Assembly (NCBI GenBank): GCA_020024465.1
Contig: JAHHTT010000016.1
Span: 1-42,763, forward strand
Reading direction: 5' to 3'
DNA: 42,763 nucleotides
Source of the DNA: Odoribacter sp.
GTDB taxonomy: Bacteria; Bacteroidota; Bacteroidia; Bacteroidales; Marinifilaceae
In this document: piece by piece, positions 15,759-24,790 of the stretch
How positions within the stretch are numbered: the first letter of the stretch is position 1
How the letters are laid out: each line of letters starts with the position of its first letter
Program-made: the position numbers and the translations under genes
Notes under the pieces: generated by a model
Seen by the model: the letters and a program-made list of their open reading frames with translations, nothing else
What the model was told of the DNA's origin: nothing
The model's database searches: none

Positions 15759-17282
15759 CTAATTGTATTTAGGATAATTCCATCCCATATCCAAAATTTC
15801 TCCAAAACCACCCAAAACCTTCTCAGAAGAAAGGTCCACAGTACCATTAGTTACATTAATATAATACATATAGACTTTCCCCTCTTTTGTACTTTCATTA
15901 TAGGTCGATAGCAACAAAACTTTATTATTGTAAGGATGAGATGTGAAATATCTGTCTACAAAAATCGTCAATATCTGCATACTAGTAATTTTTTCTCCAA
16001 CCTTCTGTAAGGTATAAAGTTTTTCCTCATTTTTTGAACCATTATAGTCAAATCGATAAATATTCTGATTGTCTGCATACATAAAAAGAGGACCAAGATC
16101 ACCTACTGCATAAAACTTAGCATTCTTTAAATTAGGGCAATTAGATGCCGGATACTTAGCCACAGCTATATTAGGCTTCGTATCGAAATTAAACTCATAT
16201 AAAGTCAGTTCATGAGACTCCCAATCTTCAAATAATCCAAACTCATGTTTTCCATATCCAGTATCCATATAACGCAATGTTGCATGCATATCATTCCAAT
16301 CAAACGGTTGAACTGCTGTCGGTGCTGCCAATTCTTTTAATATATATGTATTTTTCTCTATCCCCAAAAAACGTCCAGCAAGTTCATCATAAAGAATCCC
16401 TTGATAATAATCAAACCATTTTGGAGCATAGGGAGATGCTTTATAAGTCAATCCATCTTTTAATATCGGCTCTGTATAACTTGTGAAATCCTTCCCTATT
16501 GCGCTATAAAGATAAAAACGACCGCCTGAAATAAGGGCATCAAAACCAAATCGCCCTGGACTCCAATAATAATTCCAATATAGATAATTTTCCGGTTTCC
16601 AATCTTCCATTTGAGGGAATAAGGTTGCTATATCATAACTTTTTTCCATAGTAAAAGCTGACAAACGTGCTCCTCCTTTATCTGTTAAAACCATCACATC
16701 CTGATATCGTCCAATTGAAAAAAAAGCATCTATTGAGACTCCTCTACCCTCCAATGGCTCACCATTTTCAGTTTCATATACATTATGTAAGATTTCATCT
16801 TGCTGCACTCGCTGCGAAAAATAAGGACTCATCACTAAATCGAAATCACTTTTTCCATTTTTTTCATGTAAAACCATCAAACCTTCCGTTATATTACTTT
16901 GTACCAATAAAAGAGCTGTTTTATAACTATTTACTTCAGTAGTTTTATTCGTTATAGTTAAAGCTAAAGTATATGAGCCAGCAAACTCCTCCACTCGATA
17001 AACTAATTTACGTTCATTTCCGATCTCTTTTTTATTATTGACCCCATTTATTCCGTTCGACCATAAACGCCAACTAAAAGTATAGTCTTCTTCCGAAGCT
17101 CCTTCAAATAAAATATCTGCATCCAATTCCAACATTCTAAAATGGGTTGCATATACAGTATCCTGCATACTGATTTCCACATTGTCCAATTCAATGTAAT
17201 CATAATTTCCCTTGTCATCATAACAAGATGCCAATACCCACATAGGAAGTATTGTAAAAAGTATATTTATAATCTTATTCAT
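15759..17282 (-). CDS. PKD-like family lipoprotein of a SusCD locus
   Basis: Surface lipoprotein of 507 residues. The signal peptide ends in lipobox LASC (Cys20), and the mature start YDDKGNYDYIELDNVEI is the usual opening of the PKD-like lipoproteins encoded beside SusC/SusD. An Ig-like segment lies at about 35-130 (FSWRLWSNG, GSYTLALTITNKTTEV). The remainder is rich in beta strands with repeated short motifs, for example VLHEKNGKSDFDLV, FLGIEKNTYIL and FMYADNQNIYRFDYNG, consistent with a beta-propeller. It probably helps capture ligand at the cell surface for the SusC pore. The ligand is unknown. It follows DUF4843 by 28 bp. Confidence 0.82.
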   Translation of the reverse strand: MNKIINILFTILPMWVLASCYDDKGNYDYIELDNVEISMQDTVYATHFRMLELDADILFEGASEEDYTFSWRLWSNGINGVNNKKEIGNERKLVYRVEEFAGSYTLALTITNKTTEVNSYKTALLLVQSNITEGLMVLHEKNGKSDFDLVMSPYFSQRVQQDEILHNVYETENGEPLEGRGVSIDAFFSIGRYQDVMVLTDKGGARLSAFTMEKSYDIATLFPQMEDWKPENYLYWNYYWSPGRFGFDALISGGRFYLYSAIGKDFTSYTEPILKDGLTYKASPYAPKWFDYYQGILYDELAGRFLGIEKNTYILKELAAPTAVQPFDWNDMHATLRYMDTGYGKHEFGLFEDWESHELTLYEFNFDTKPNIAVAKYPASNCPNLKNAKFYAVGDLGPLFMYADNQNIYRFDYNGSKNEEKLYTLQKVGEKITSMQILTIFVDRYFTSHPYNNKVLLLSTYNESTKEGKVYMYYINVTNGTVDLSSEKVLGGFGEILDMGWNYPKYN

Positions 17283-17310
17283 TATATAATTCTTTAATGT
17301 TTCATATCAT

Positions 17311-18003
17311 CTAAAATGTTACAGGTAAACCATTCTCATCTCTCAAGGGTTTCCCCGGGTGTGCTTTGTTATACTCATACAACGCCTGATTTAACATGCT
17401 TGTATAATAAATCCGGTCTGAAGTATTCCACTTATCATAGTCTGTCGCAACTCCTGTCACCTTAATCACAAACTGGTGTTTTATACGACTATACTCACCG
17501 AAAGGCCAACCGACTGGTTCTACCAGAATATTACTCATTACAATCCTATAAGTATCTCCATTGATTGGGGCTGCTGCAAAATTTTCATTACTACATAAAC
17601 GTAAAACTATATACAAACTACCCTCATCTAATTTAGCCGTTTTCTTTACTTTTATCTGCAATGAATCAACAATAGAATCAGCCGATAATGTTCGTCTGAC
17701 TATTTCAAAATCTTCTCCCTCTTTAGCTGTAGTTTTGTCCGGTACAATCTCTACTCCTACTGTTCGATTTTGAGAAACTGCCATACCTATCAATTTAAAA
17801 GGTATTTTCACAACACCCTCTTTTTCATCAGGATGTAAAGCAAAAGAATATACAATACTATCATTCCCTGCTGCTGTATATTCAAATCTCAATGAAGCAT
17901 AATCTGTTTCATATTTTACATAACCATCTTTTTCACAGCTACCCCAAAAAACTGTCATCGACAGAAATAACAATATATAGCCAGTATATATAAAATTTTT
18001 CAT
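17311..18003 (-). CDS. DUF4843 lipoprotein
   Basis: Surface or periplasmic lipoprotein of 230 residues with lipobox WGSC (Cys23). The mature start EKDGYVKYETDYASLRFEY and the beta-rich body (VKIPFKLIGMAVSQNRTVGVEI, AKEGEDFEI) match DUF4843, a Calx-beta-like family that regularly sits after susD in Bacteroidales. Its function is not established; accessory ligand binding is the usual guess. It is 12 bp downstream of susD and so in the same transcript. Confidence 0.82.
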   Translation of the reverse strand: MKNFIYTGYILLFLSMTVFWGSCEKDGYVKYETDYASLRFEYTAAGNDSIVYSFALHPDEKEGVVKIPFKLIGMAVSQNRTVGVEIVPDKTTAKEGEDFEIVRRTLSADSIVDSLQIKVKKTAKLDEGSLYIVLRLCSNENFAAAPINGDTYRIVMSNILVEPVGWPFGEYSRIKHQFVIKVTGVATDYDKWNTSDRIYYTSMLNQALYEYNKAHPGKPLRDENGLPVTF

Positions 18004-18015
18004 AATCTCTTTTTA

Positions 18016-19443
18016 TTAATTTCTATTTCCATACTCTACTTCCTGATCAGGCAACGGAAGCACATAAAACCCCTTACTGAAAGGCACAGTTACACTAGGC
18101 AACATTTCCTGGTCGGTCCGTTTGCAATAAAAAAACCACTGTCCTTCCCCAATAAACTCCTTCCGGTATTCTTTTCCAATAAAAGCCTGTAATTTTTTTA
18201 CTGTCATACCCTCTTCCTGTATATCTTCTCCTTTAGGGAATCCTCTATGCTGACGCAGGGTATTTATATATACTAAAGCGTCCTTTGTATTAGTAGCACA
18301 CTCTGCTGCTATCAAATACATTTCACTGATACGCAATAATGGTTGTTTCTTATTATATATAGATGATACTTGCCACAATTTAGAACTAATAAAATTGGTA
18401 TTATAAGGTTCAAAATAATAAATATACCTCCAATCAGACCCTCCATACAAATTACTTTCAAATATTTCATTCCTTACTTCTGTTGAAGTTATTAATAAAT
18501 TACCATTATTATCCTTACTTTCCTTCAAATATACATCCACCAATGACCCTAATTTACTATTGTTTAACATCCAAATACACTCCGACATGAAAATTCCGTC
18601 CCGACTATTCCGATCCGAAGTTGTCACAGAACTACTTGACACCCACGGATACTTTTTAGAATTTATTACCTCTTGAGCATATTTCAACGCATTAACTTTA
18701 TCATTCTTATACATACAAATACGGGCCATCAAAGCACGTACGGCGTAATAATTCAAGTGAAATTCACGTGTACCGATAAAGGCTGTTGTAGCTGCGCCTG
18801 TTTTTGTCGGATCCTGTTCTAACAGCAATGCTGCCTTTTCCAAATCCTGCAAAGCCTTTTCAATCACTTCCGCCACCGTCGATAATGGAGTCACCTCCTT
18901 TGAAATTTTCTTTACATAGGGAATTGCCTTTTCTTGAGCTCCACTTACAAAACTTTTCCCAAACAAACGAAGCAAATCAAAATGCATAAACGCACGCAAA
19001 GCATAAGCCTCACCTTCATAGATCTTTTCTTCCTCTTCTGTCAATACTCCACGATGCTCTTCAATTCCCTGCAACAAAATATTCACATTGGCTATTGTAT
19101 TGTACATTTTATTCCATACTCCGGCAATTATCTCCTCACTACTACTCTCGTTATATTCAAAGCGATGAAGATAATAATACAAACCTTGCGCTTGTTGCCA
19201 AGTATATTGCTGACCCAAAGCATCCATCATTCCAAAAGAAAGATGTGCTCCATAAAGTTCCTCCGAACATAACGTCGTATATATGCCAGTCAATTGATCT
19301 TTAAAACCATTCTTATAACTAAACAAATCATCATATTTTACTTCTGTCTTTGGGCTGACATCTAACCACTTCTCACATGAAACGCTCAACATTGCGATAC
19401 ATAAAATGCTGAGTAAATTCTTTATTTCTTGTATTCTTACCAT
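18016..19443 (-). CDS. RagB/SusD family nutrient-binding outer-membrane lipoprotein
   Basis: Lid and ligand-capture partner of the SusC channel on the cell surface. The product has 475 residues, a signal peptide with lipobox SVSC (Cys23), and then EKWLDVSPKTEV, the standard SusD mature start. TPR-like helices follow, including AYALRAFMHFDLLRLFGKSF and AVRALMARICMYKND. The C-terminal block with RISEMYLIAAECA, YINTLRQHRGFP and YRKEFIGEGQWFFYCKR is diagnostic of RagB/SusD. Length is slightly below average (500-600). It begins 13 bp after susC ends. Confidence 0.95.
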   Translation of the reverse strand: MVRIQEIKNLLSILCIAMLSVSCEKWLDVSPKTEVKYDDLFSYKNGFKDQLTGIYTTLCSEELYGAHLSFGMMDALGQQYTWQQAQGLYYYLHRFEYNESSSEEIIAGVWNKMYNTIANVNILLQGIEEHRGVLTEEEEKIYEGEAYALRAFMHFDLLRLFGKSFVSGAQEKAIPYVKKISKEVTPLSTVAEVIEKALQDLEKAALLLEQDPTKTGAATTAFIGTREFHLNYYAVRALMARICMYKNDKVNALKYAQEVINSKKYPWVSSSSVTTSDRNSRDGIFMSECIWMLNNSKLGSLVDVYLKESKDNNGNLLITSTEVRNEIFESNLYGGSDWRYIYYFEPYNTNFISSKLWQVSSIYNKKQPLLRISEMYLIAAECATNTKDALVYINTLRQHRGFPKGEDIQEEGMTVKKLQAFIGKEYRKEFIGEGQWFFYCKRTDQEMLPSVTVPFSKGFYVLPLPDQEVEYGNRN

Positions 19444-19456
19444 ATGAATCTATCTT

Positions 19457-22400
19457 TTAGAATGTTGCTTGTAATGAAAACGAAAAAGTACGTGCAAACG
19501 GATAAGTCAATCCACGTTCAACTTTTACTGTAGATGCACGGAATACATCATCCATATAAAAACTAGCCTTCAACTGCTTGATTATGCTATTTTCCATAAA
19601 AGCACAATGCCGGAAATCATAACCAACATTCAAAGAAGACATTCTCAACTCATTCAAATCCTGAACAAAACGAGAACTCGGTTTTGTTACACTAAAACGA
19701 TTGTAGGCGAAATCAACCACATCTCCCGGTTTCTTCCAAACTGAATTATAGATACGTTTATCCACATTCATCGTAATATCCGCATTCTCTACATGATCAA
19801 CCAATGTTTGATTATATGTCTGCCCTCCAAATTGATAATAGAATGACATATTCATGAAAATTCCTCGATAATCCATATTCAACCCGAAAGTTCCAGAACA
19901 TTTGGGCATTGCATCCCCACATACCACTTGATCTTCTGTTCTCCATTCTGTTGTTGTCTTTCCGTCTTTAGTCAGATAAAGTTCCTGTCCAGTAGCTGGA
20001 TCAATTCCTAATGAACGTACCGCCCAAATGGCATTCATGGATTGTCCTTCTACAAAACGTGTTTGCGGTTTATTAGCTTTCCCGTCTATAACATTTTTAT
20101 CCACTTCATCATTATAACTCCTCAATGCATTCGATATCTTTTTCAATTTATTAGTATTCTTGGCAATAGAAAAAGAAGCACTTAAATAACGATCATTATC
20201 AATATCATACAATAAATGAGCATTTAATTTTAATTCCATACCCTTATTCTCTGTACTCCCTATATTCTCCATATAACTAGTAAATCCCATAGATGGTGGT
20301 ATTGTTAAAGCCAATAACTGATCTTTCGTTCTTTGAATATAATAATCATAAGAAATCATCAAACGCCCCCAAAGATTCAAATCAAATCCAGCATTGAAAT
20401 CTTGAGTTTTCTGCCACTTCAAATTATCGTTTGGTAAAGCTTTTATATAAGAACCGACCCAATTGTCATATGCCTGATCTTGGTGATAGCCAAACATAGC
20501 TAATGCCTGATAAGGACTGAAATTCTGAGCTCCTGTATAACCCGTCGAAGCACGTAATTTCAATTGTTTTAACCACTCTATATTCTCCATGAAATGTTCA
20601 TTATGAATATTCCAACCAATACCTGCCGACCAAAATTGTCCCCAACGCTTATCTTTACCGAAACGAGAAGATGCACTAGCACGCCATGACAAATCAGCTA
20701 AATAGCGATCATCATACGAATAGTTCAAAGCACCCAAAACACCGATCTCCCGACTAATATTCTCTATGCCAAACGGAGGGAAATCCTCTTTATTGAACCC
20801 TAATCCAGACGTAATAAAACTGATTTTATCATTCGGAAAACCAACCATTGTAAAGGTTACATCCTCCGAACGGTTTTGTTCCATATTATAATTTACATTC
20901 AAGAATATCTGATGTTTATCTAGTAATAGAGAATAATTGGCTGTAATATCCATATCAACATTACTACTTTCTCCTTCTAGTTTACTATACAAACCTTTTT
21001 CAAAAAACTTATCCTCCGAATATTCCAAGAACCTTGTATGTGCTGCTGGATAAAAATCCTCGCGTGAATTCAAATTTTTAGAAAGGCCCAAACGACCAAC
21101 GAACTTCAAAGATTCCAGTGCCTGCCATTCGATATAAAAATTATTGGTCAAACTCGTATATTTACTAAAGTTCTTTGTACCAATAGAAGCATTCCATAAA
21201 GGATTTCCCCTATTTACAACCGCATAACCTCCGCCACCGGTAGAACCTGCAATTTGTTTTAAATCACCATTTTCATCATACGGAGTCCAATAAGGATTCA
21301 AGGCTGCATATTCTGAAAATGCTCCATAAGGAGAATCATCAGCTCGATTCAAGCTTGTACTAAATTGATTACGGAACAATAAGTCTTTATAACGGTATGA
21401 AAGCGTAAATCCTCCAGTAAAAGTCTGACGCTCGGAACCTTTCATTACACCTTTCATATTATTATATAACAAATCCACTCCATAGCGTAAACGTTCATCT
21501 CCACCATCCATATAAAGTGAATGTCTATGACCTACACCTATACGCAACGGCTGAGCAAGCCAATCTGTATTTATCCCGCGTTCAATATTCGTTTTGATTT
21601 CATTTAAATATTGTTCATAAAACCATGAATCATAGTTATCTCCATGCACTTTTTCAACTTCATATTTCTCTTGGGCATCACATAAATTATAATCAGTCAA
21701 ATCCGGAACCGTCAAACTCAAATCCCCTTTATAGGAAATTCTTAGTTTTCCTGCCTTCGGCTGATGTGTTTCTATAACAACAACTCCATTAGCAGCCTTA
21801 GCACCATAGATTGCTTTCGCTGCAGCATCTTTCAACAACACTATCGTCTCTACCCGATTCATATCCAGGTCGTACACGGTAGTAATATCCGTTTCAAAAC
21901 CATCCAAAATAAACAGAGGCTGATTGGGATTACCCTTATAAGTTCCTTTGATATCTGGCATTGACTGTTGACCGCGCATCTGAATTTGAGGAGCTTTATT
22001 AGGATCTGAACCAAAATCATTATTCTCAACAATATGGAAAGCAGGATCTAAACTCTTCAAAGATTGTAAAACATTTTGGTTACCCATTTTTTGTAAATCT
22101 TCCTTTTTCACAGTAGTTGCAGAACCTGTAAAACTCTCTTTCTTACGAGTAAAAATACCTGTCACCACTACTTGTTCCATTTCCGTTGTTTCAGCTTCTA
22201 ACACCACATTCAAATGCTTTTGTCCTGTATAAATAACTTCTTTTGTATGCATACCGATAAACGAAAATACCAATACCACATTACTCCCAGAAGCCAGGGT
22301 CAATTTAAACTTTCCCTCCATATCAGTAGCACAACCAAGAGCAGTCCCTTTTACCAATACCGTCACTCCCGGCAATGGAATGCCCGCTTCATCTACAACA

Positions 22401-22783
22401 ACACCATTTACCAATTGGGGTTCTGTCTGTTGCTCTGCTTCTTTTTTTATTACATACACACCATCCACTCTAGAAAAAACAAAACCTGTTCCTTCCAAAA
22501 TCCTACCCAATACCACCTCTACCGGTTGCTTTACAACATTCACGTCTTTACACATCTGATTTTCAACCAATTGCTTATTAAACAAAATGTCAATACCTGT
22601 CTGATCTTTAAATCTTATTAATACATCATTCAAACTCTCAGATTTTGTAACAAACGTTACAAGAGTCGCTTGGTTATCCACTGACGCATATGACAATAGA
22701 ATAGTAAGCAAGAAGTATACTACCAGCAACATTTTTTTTAAAAACACAGCTTTTAAAAGCCTGTCAGGAATCTTTTTTTTCAT
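19457..22783 (-). CDS. SusC/RagA TonB-dependent outer-membrane transporter with N-terminal STN domain
   Basis: Large TonB-driven importer, 1108 residues. A signal peptide covers about 1-34. An STN (secretin/TonB N-terminal) domain spans 39-114 (LNDVLIRFKDQTGIDI, VLGRILEGTGFVFSRVDGVYVI), used to signal to a FecR anti-sigma factor. A carboxypeptidase-regulatory-like domain lies at 125-196 (VNGVVVDEAGIPLPGVTVLV). A TonB-box-like EQVVVTG is at 203-209. The plug follows, with PLFILDGFE and VLLKDAAAKAIYGAKAANGVVVIET, and then a 22-strand-type barrel ending in FSFSLQATF. The STN domain matches the fecR gene immediately upstream. The substrate is unknown; no polysaccharide enzymes accompany it. Confidence 0.96.
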   Translation of the reverse strand: MKKKIPDRLLKAVFLKKMLLVVYFLLTILLSYASVDNQATLVTFVTKSESLNDVLIRFKDQTGIDILFNKQLVENQMCKDVNVVKQPVEVVLGRILEGTGFVFSRVDGVYVIKKEAEQQTEPQLVNGVVVDEAGIPLPGVTVLVKGTALGCATDMEGKFKLTLASGSNVVLVFSFIGMHTKEVIYTGQKHLNVVLEAETTEMEQVVVTGIFTRKKESFTGSATTVKKEDLQKMGNQNVLQSLKSLDPAFHIVENNDFGSDPNKAPQIQMRGQQSMPDIKGTYKGNPNQPLFILDGFETDITTVYDLDMNRVETIVLLKDAAAKAIYGAKAANGVVVIETHQPKAGKLRISYKGDLSLTVPDLTDYNLCDAQEKYEVEKVHGDNYDSWFYEQYLNEIKTNIERGINTDWLAQPLRIGVGHRHSLYMDGGDERLRYGVDLLYNNMKGVMKGSERQTFTGGFTLSYRYKDLLFRNQFSTSLNRADDSPYGAFSEYAALNPYWTPYDENGDLKQIAGSTGGGGYAVVNRGNPLWNASIGTKNFSKYTSLTNNFYIEWQALESLKFVGRLGLSKNLNSREDFYPAAHTRFLEYSEDKFFEKGLYSKLEGESSNVDMDITANYSLLLDKHQIFLNVNYNMEQNRSEDVTFTMVGFPNDKISFITSGLGFNKEDFPPFGIENISREIGVLGALNYSYDDRYLADLSWRASASSRFGKDKRWGQFWSAGIGWNIHNEHFMENIEWLKQLKLRASTGYTGAQNFSPYQALAMFGYHQDQAYDNWVGSYIKALPNDNLKWQKTQDFNAGFDLNLWGRLMISYDYYIQRTKDQLLALTIPPSMGFTSYMENIGSTENKGMELKLNAHLLYDIDNDRYLSASFSIAKNTNKLKKISNALRSYNDEVDKNVIDGKANKPQTRFVEGQSMNAIWAVRSLGIDPATGQELYLTKDGKTTTEWRTEDQVVCGDAMPKCSGTFGLNMDYRGIFMNMSFYYQFGGQTYNQTLVDHVENADITMNVDKRIYNSVWKKPGDVVDFAYNRFSVTKPSSRFVQDLNELRMSSLNVGYDFRHCAFMENSIIKQLKASFYMDDVFRASTVKVERGLTYPFARTFSFSLQATF

Positions 22784-22823
22784 ACATTTGTTTTATTAAT
22801 TCATTAATATTGATGATTTATCA

Positions 22824-22867
22824 GGAGAATGTGATTCTTAGTTTGCCGACCACAGAACACATTCTCC
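22824..22867. repeat. Strong hairpin between fecR and susC
   Basis: A perfect 10-bp inverted repeat, GGAGAATGTG (22824-22833) and CACATTCTCC (22858-22867), extends by TTCT/AGAA after a one-base bulge. No T-run follows on the minus strand, so it is not a standard terminator. It fills half of the 87-bp fecR-susC gap and would lie in the susC leader. Confidence 0.7.
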
Positions 22868-22870
22868 ATT

Positions 22871-24040
22871 TTATTTTTCTCTAACAGTAACAACACGCTT
22901 ATCTATCAAAAATTTAATATCTGCACATTCTTCAAAATAACGCAACAAAGTCGTTATTTCTTCATAACGGCTTAAATTTCCTGAAAACTCCAATTTTTTC
23001 AAATTCGGATTAATAAAAACAATTTCCACATCATACCACCTTTCCACATCTTTAGCTATCGACTCAAATGTTGAATTTTCAAAACAGAAACGCTTATACT
23101 TCCAAGCAATTTCATTGCTGATTTTTACCCGTTCAATTCTAGGACTTATATTTTCCTTTGTCAATATCAATTGATAGCCAGGCTTCAATTCTACTTCATC
23201 TATCCGGTTATTACTAAATCCAATAGAGCCCTCTATTAAAGTAGTTTTTAATTGCTTGTCAGATGTATAATTTCTCACATTGAACTCTGTTCCATAAACC
23301 TTCACTCTTCCCATGTCCGTCTCGACAATAAAAGGTTTGGTCACATCCTTCGCCACATCAAAATAAGCCTCTCCTGACAAAAAAACTCTACGCTCACTTC
23401 CTGCAAAAACGATCGGAATTCTTAATTTAGATTCTGCATTCAACCACACCTTTGTTCCATCTGACAACTCCACCTGATACTCTCCTCCCCTTGGAATTAT
23501 AATTGTGTTATAAACTGAATCTTTACCTGCCGTTGCACTGTATTTAATAATTCCAGAATCTTTTTCAACAGCCAAGCCCTCCAATTCATATTGCAATGAA
23601 TCTGCTAAAACTTCTATATCTACTCTTTCGCCATTAGACAAAAGAACGATGGCTTTACTGTCTCCCGCTACAATTGATTGTACAACATCTGTGTATTGCT
23701 GAATATTTGTTTTCTTTTCGCGCAAAATAAAAATACCTCCTCCGATAGTCAGCAACACAATCAGACTGGCTACAATTCGATAAATTATTCGCTGCATTTT
23801 TCTTCTATGTCCTTTATCCTGCTTGATACATTTATCAAAATCTGCGATCATTTTTGACACATCTGTTGTCAACATATCTGTTGTCTCATTTGCTGTCCAA
23901 ACCTTACACATACGCTCATAATATTCTCTATGACTCACATCCTCATCCATCCATCTTTGAAATATCACCTCCTCTTCCGGTGTCAGGGAACGACAAGCTT
24001 TTTTCAATAAAATTTCCCAACTGACAAAATCTTCTTCCAT
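22871..24040 (-). CDS. FecR-family anti-sigma factor
   Basis: Inner-membrane sensor that holds or activates an ECF sigma factor according to the state of the TonB transporter. Of 389 residues, the N-terminal cytoplasmic part (1-84) contains LTPEEEVIFQRWMDEDVSHREYYERM, the sigma-binding region. One membrane helix lies at about 85-106. A periplasmic FecR domain follows (IIIPRGGEYQVELSDGTKVWLNAESKL, RVFLSGEAYFDVA, TEFNVRNY), and the C-terminus is DUF4974-like (FENSTFESIAKDVERWYDVE). An upstream TTG (24046) is in frame; the ATG at 24040 is preferred. It stands upstream of the STN-bearing SusC, its likely signalling partner, and diverges from the sigma gene. Confidence 0.93.
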   Translation of the reverse strand: MEEDFVSWEILLKKACRSLTPEEEVIFQRWMDEDVSHREYYERMCKVWTANETTDMLTTDVSKMIADFDKCIKQDKGHRRKMQRIIYRIVASLIVLLTIGGGIFILREKKTNIQQYTDVVQSIVAGDSKAIVLLSNGERVDIEVLADSLQYELEGLAVEKDSGIIKYSATAGKDSVYNTIIIPRGGEYQVELSDGTKVWLNAESKLRIPIVFAGSERRVFLSGEAYFDVAKDVTKPFIVETDMGRVKVYGTEFNVRNYTSDKQLKTTLIEGSIGFSNNRIDEVELKPGYQLILTKENISPRIERVKISNEIAWKYKRFCFENSTFESIAKDVERWYDVEIVFINPNLKKLEFSGNLSRYEEITTLLRYFEECADIKFLIDKRVVTVREK

Positions 24041-24087
24041 AAACAATACATTTTATCTTCTATTTATTTGCCCTGACAGATTAAATG

Positions 24088-24120
24088 GAGGACACGATTC
24101 CTCAAAAAAAACTATATTTG
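24088..24120 (+). promoter_or_regulatory. Promoter of the ECF sigma gene with nearby dyad
   Basis: TATATTTG (24113-24120) is a full -7 match 14 bp before the sigma ATG, so the leader would be only a few bases. Upstream lies a dyad GAGGA-N6-TCCTC (24088-24103) in the middle of the 94-bp divergent region; it could bind a regulator of either gene. Confidence 0.5.
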
Positions 24121-24134
24121 TACTTCTAATTATT

Positions 24135-24695
24135 ATGACAAAAACAAATCCATTCAAAGCCAATAACAAATTGGGCCTCCAAATCAAAAACAGAGACCTT
24201 AAAGCTTTTCATGAATTATACAAAACCTGTTTTCTACCTCTACAACATTATGCTATGCGCTATCTGTACGATTGGAAAGAAGCTGAAGACATGGTACAAG
24301 ATGCCTTTCTTTCACTTTGGACAAACACAGATAGATATAATGCAAACCAACCCATCTTCAATTACATGGTCGGTATTATCAGAAACAACTGCCTATTATA
24401 TTTACGTAATCTCAAGATACAAGATAAACACCAAGACAAGCTTATTGAAACCATCCTGTTTTCAAACATCCAAGAGCCTGAAATTGATGAGGATATGCAC
24501 AAACGACTTCAACAGATACTCGACCTCCTACCTGAAAAACAACGGGAAGTCGTCATGCAACACATCATCGAAAAGAAAAAAATAAAAGAGATTGCCCTAC
24601 AAATGAATATTGCTGAAACAACAGTCAAAACCCACTTCAAACGTGCCATGACCATACTGCGAAATAATCTTAAATTCATTCTATTCGCAATATAA
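24135..24695 (+). CDS. ECF sigma-70 factor (RpoE/FecI-like)
   Basis: Directs RNA polymerase to target promoters, here presumably those of the adjacent SusCD locus. The 186-residue protein has sigma region 2 at about 25-90 (LQHYAMRYLYDWKEAEDMVQ, DAFLSLW) and region 4 at about 125-180 (LPEKQREVVMQHIIEKKKIK, IAETTVKTHFKRAM), the helix-turn-helix that reads the -35 element. Regions 1 and 3 are absent, as in all ECF factors. It is transcribed away from fecR, whereas in most Bacteroidales systems the two lie in the same direction with sigma first. Pairing with the neighbouring FecR is inference from position. Confidence 0.94.
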   Translation: MTKTNPFKANNKLGLQIKNRDLKAFHELYKTCFLPLQHYAMRYLYDWKEAEDMVQDAFLSLWTNTDRYNANQPIFNYMVGIIRNNCLLYLRNLKIQDKHQDKLIETILFSNIQEPEIDEDMHKRLQQILDLLPEKQREVVMQHIIEKKKIKEIALQMNIAETTVKTHFKRAMTILRNNLKFILFAI

Positions 24696-24710
24696 CATCA
24701 ACAAAATCCT

Positions 24711-24718
24711 TATCTTTG
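24711..24718 (+). promoter_or_regulatory. -7 promoter box of leuS
   Basis: TATCTTTG (TAnnTTTG) lies 73 bp before the leuS ATG. The leader after it is nearly pure A/T and holds a weak 9-bp inverted repeat (24726-24734 and 24750-24758); no T-box is seen. Confidence 0.55.
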
Positions 24719-24790
24719 TCAATTAATATTTATTTTATAAACCTTTATTAATAAATATATTCTGTTAGGAATAATACAAAGTAACACAAT

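Noticed and set aside
14423..24695. Polysaccharide utilisation locus
   Set aside because: SusC/SusD are present, but there are no glycan-degrading enzymes in or beside the operon.
24719..24790. T-box or leader peptide controlling leuS
   Set aside because: No T-box sequence or leucine-rich peptide; the only structure is a 9-bp all-A/T inverted repeat that could arise by chance.
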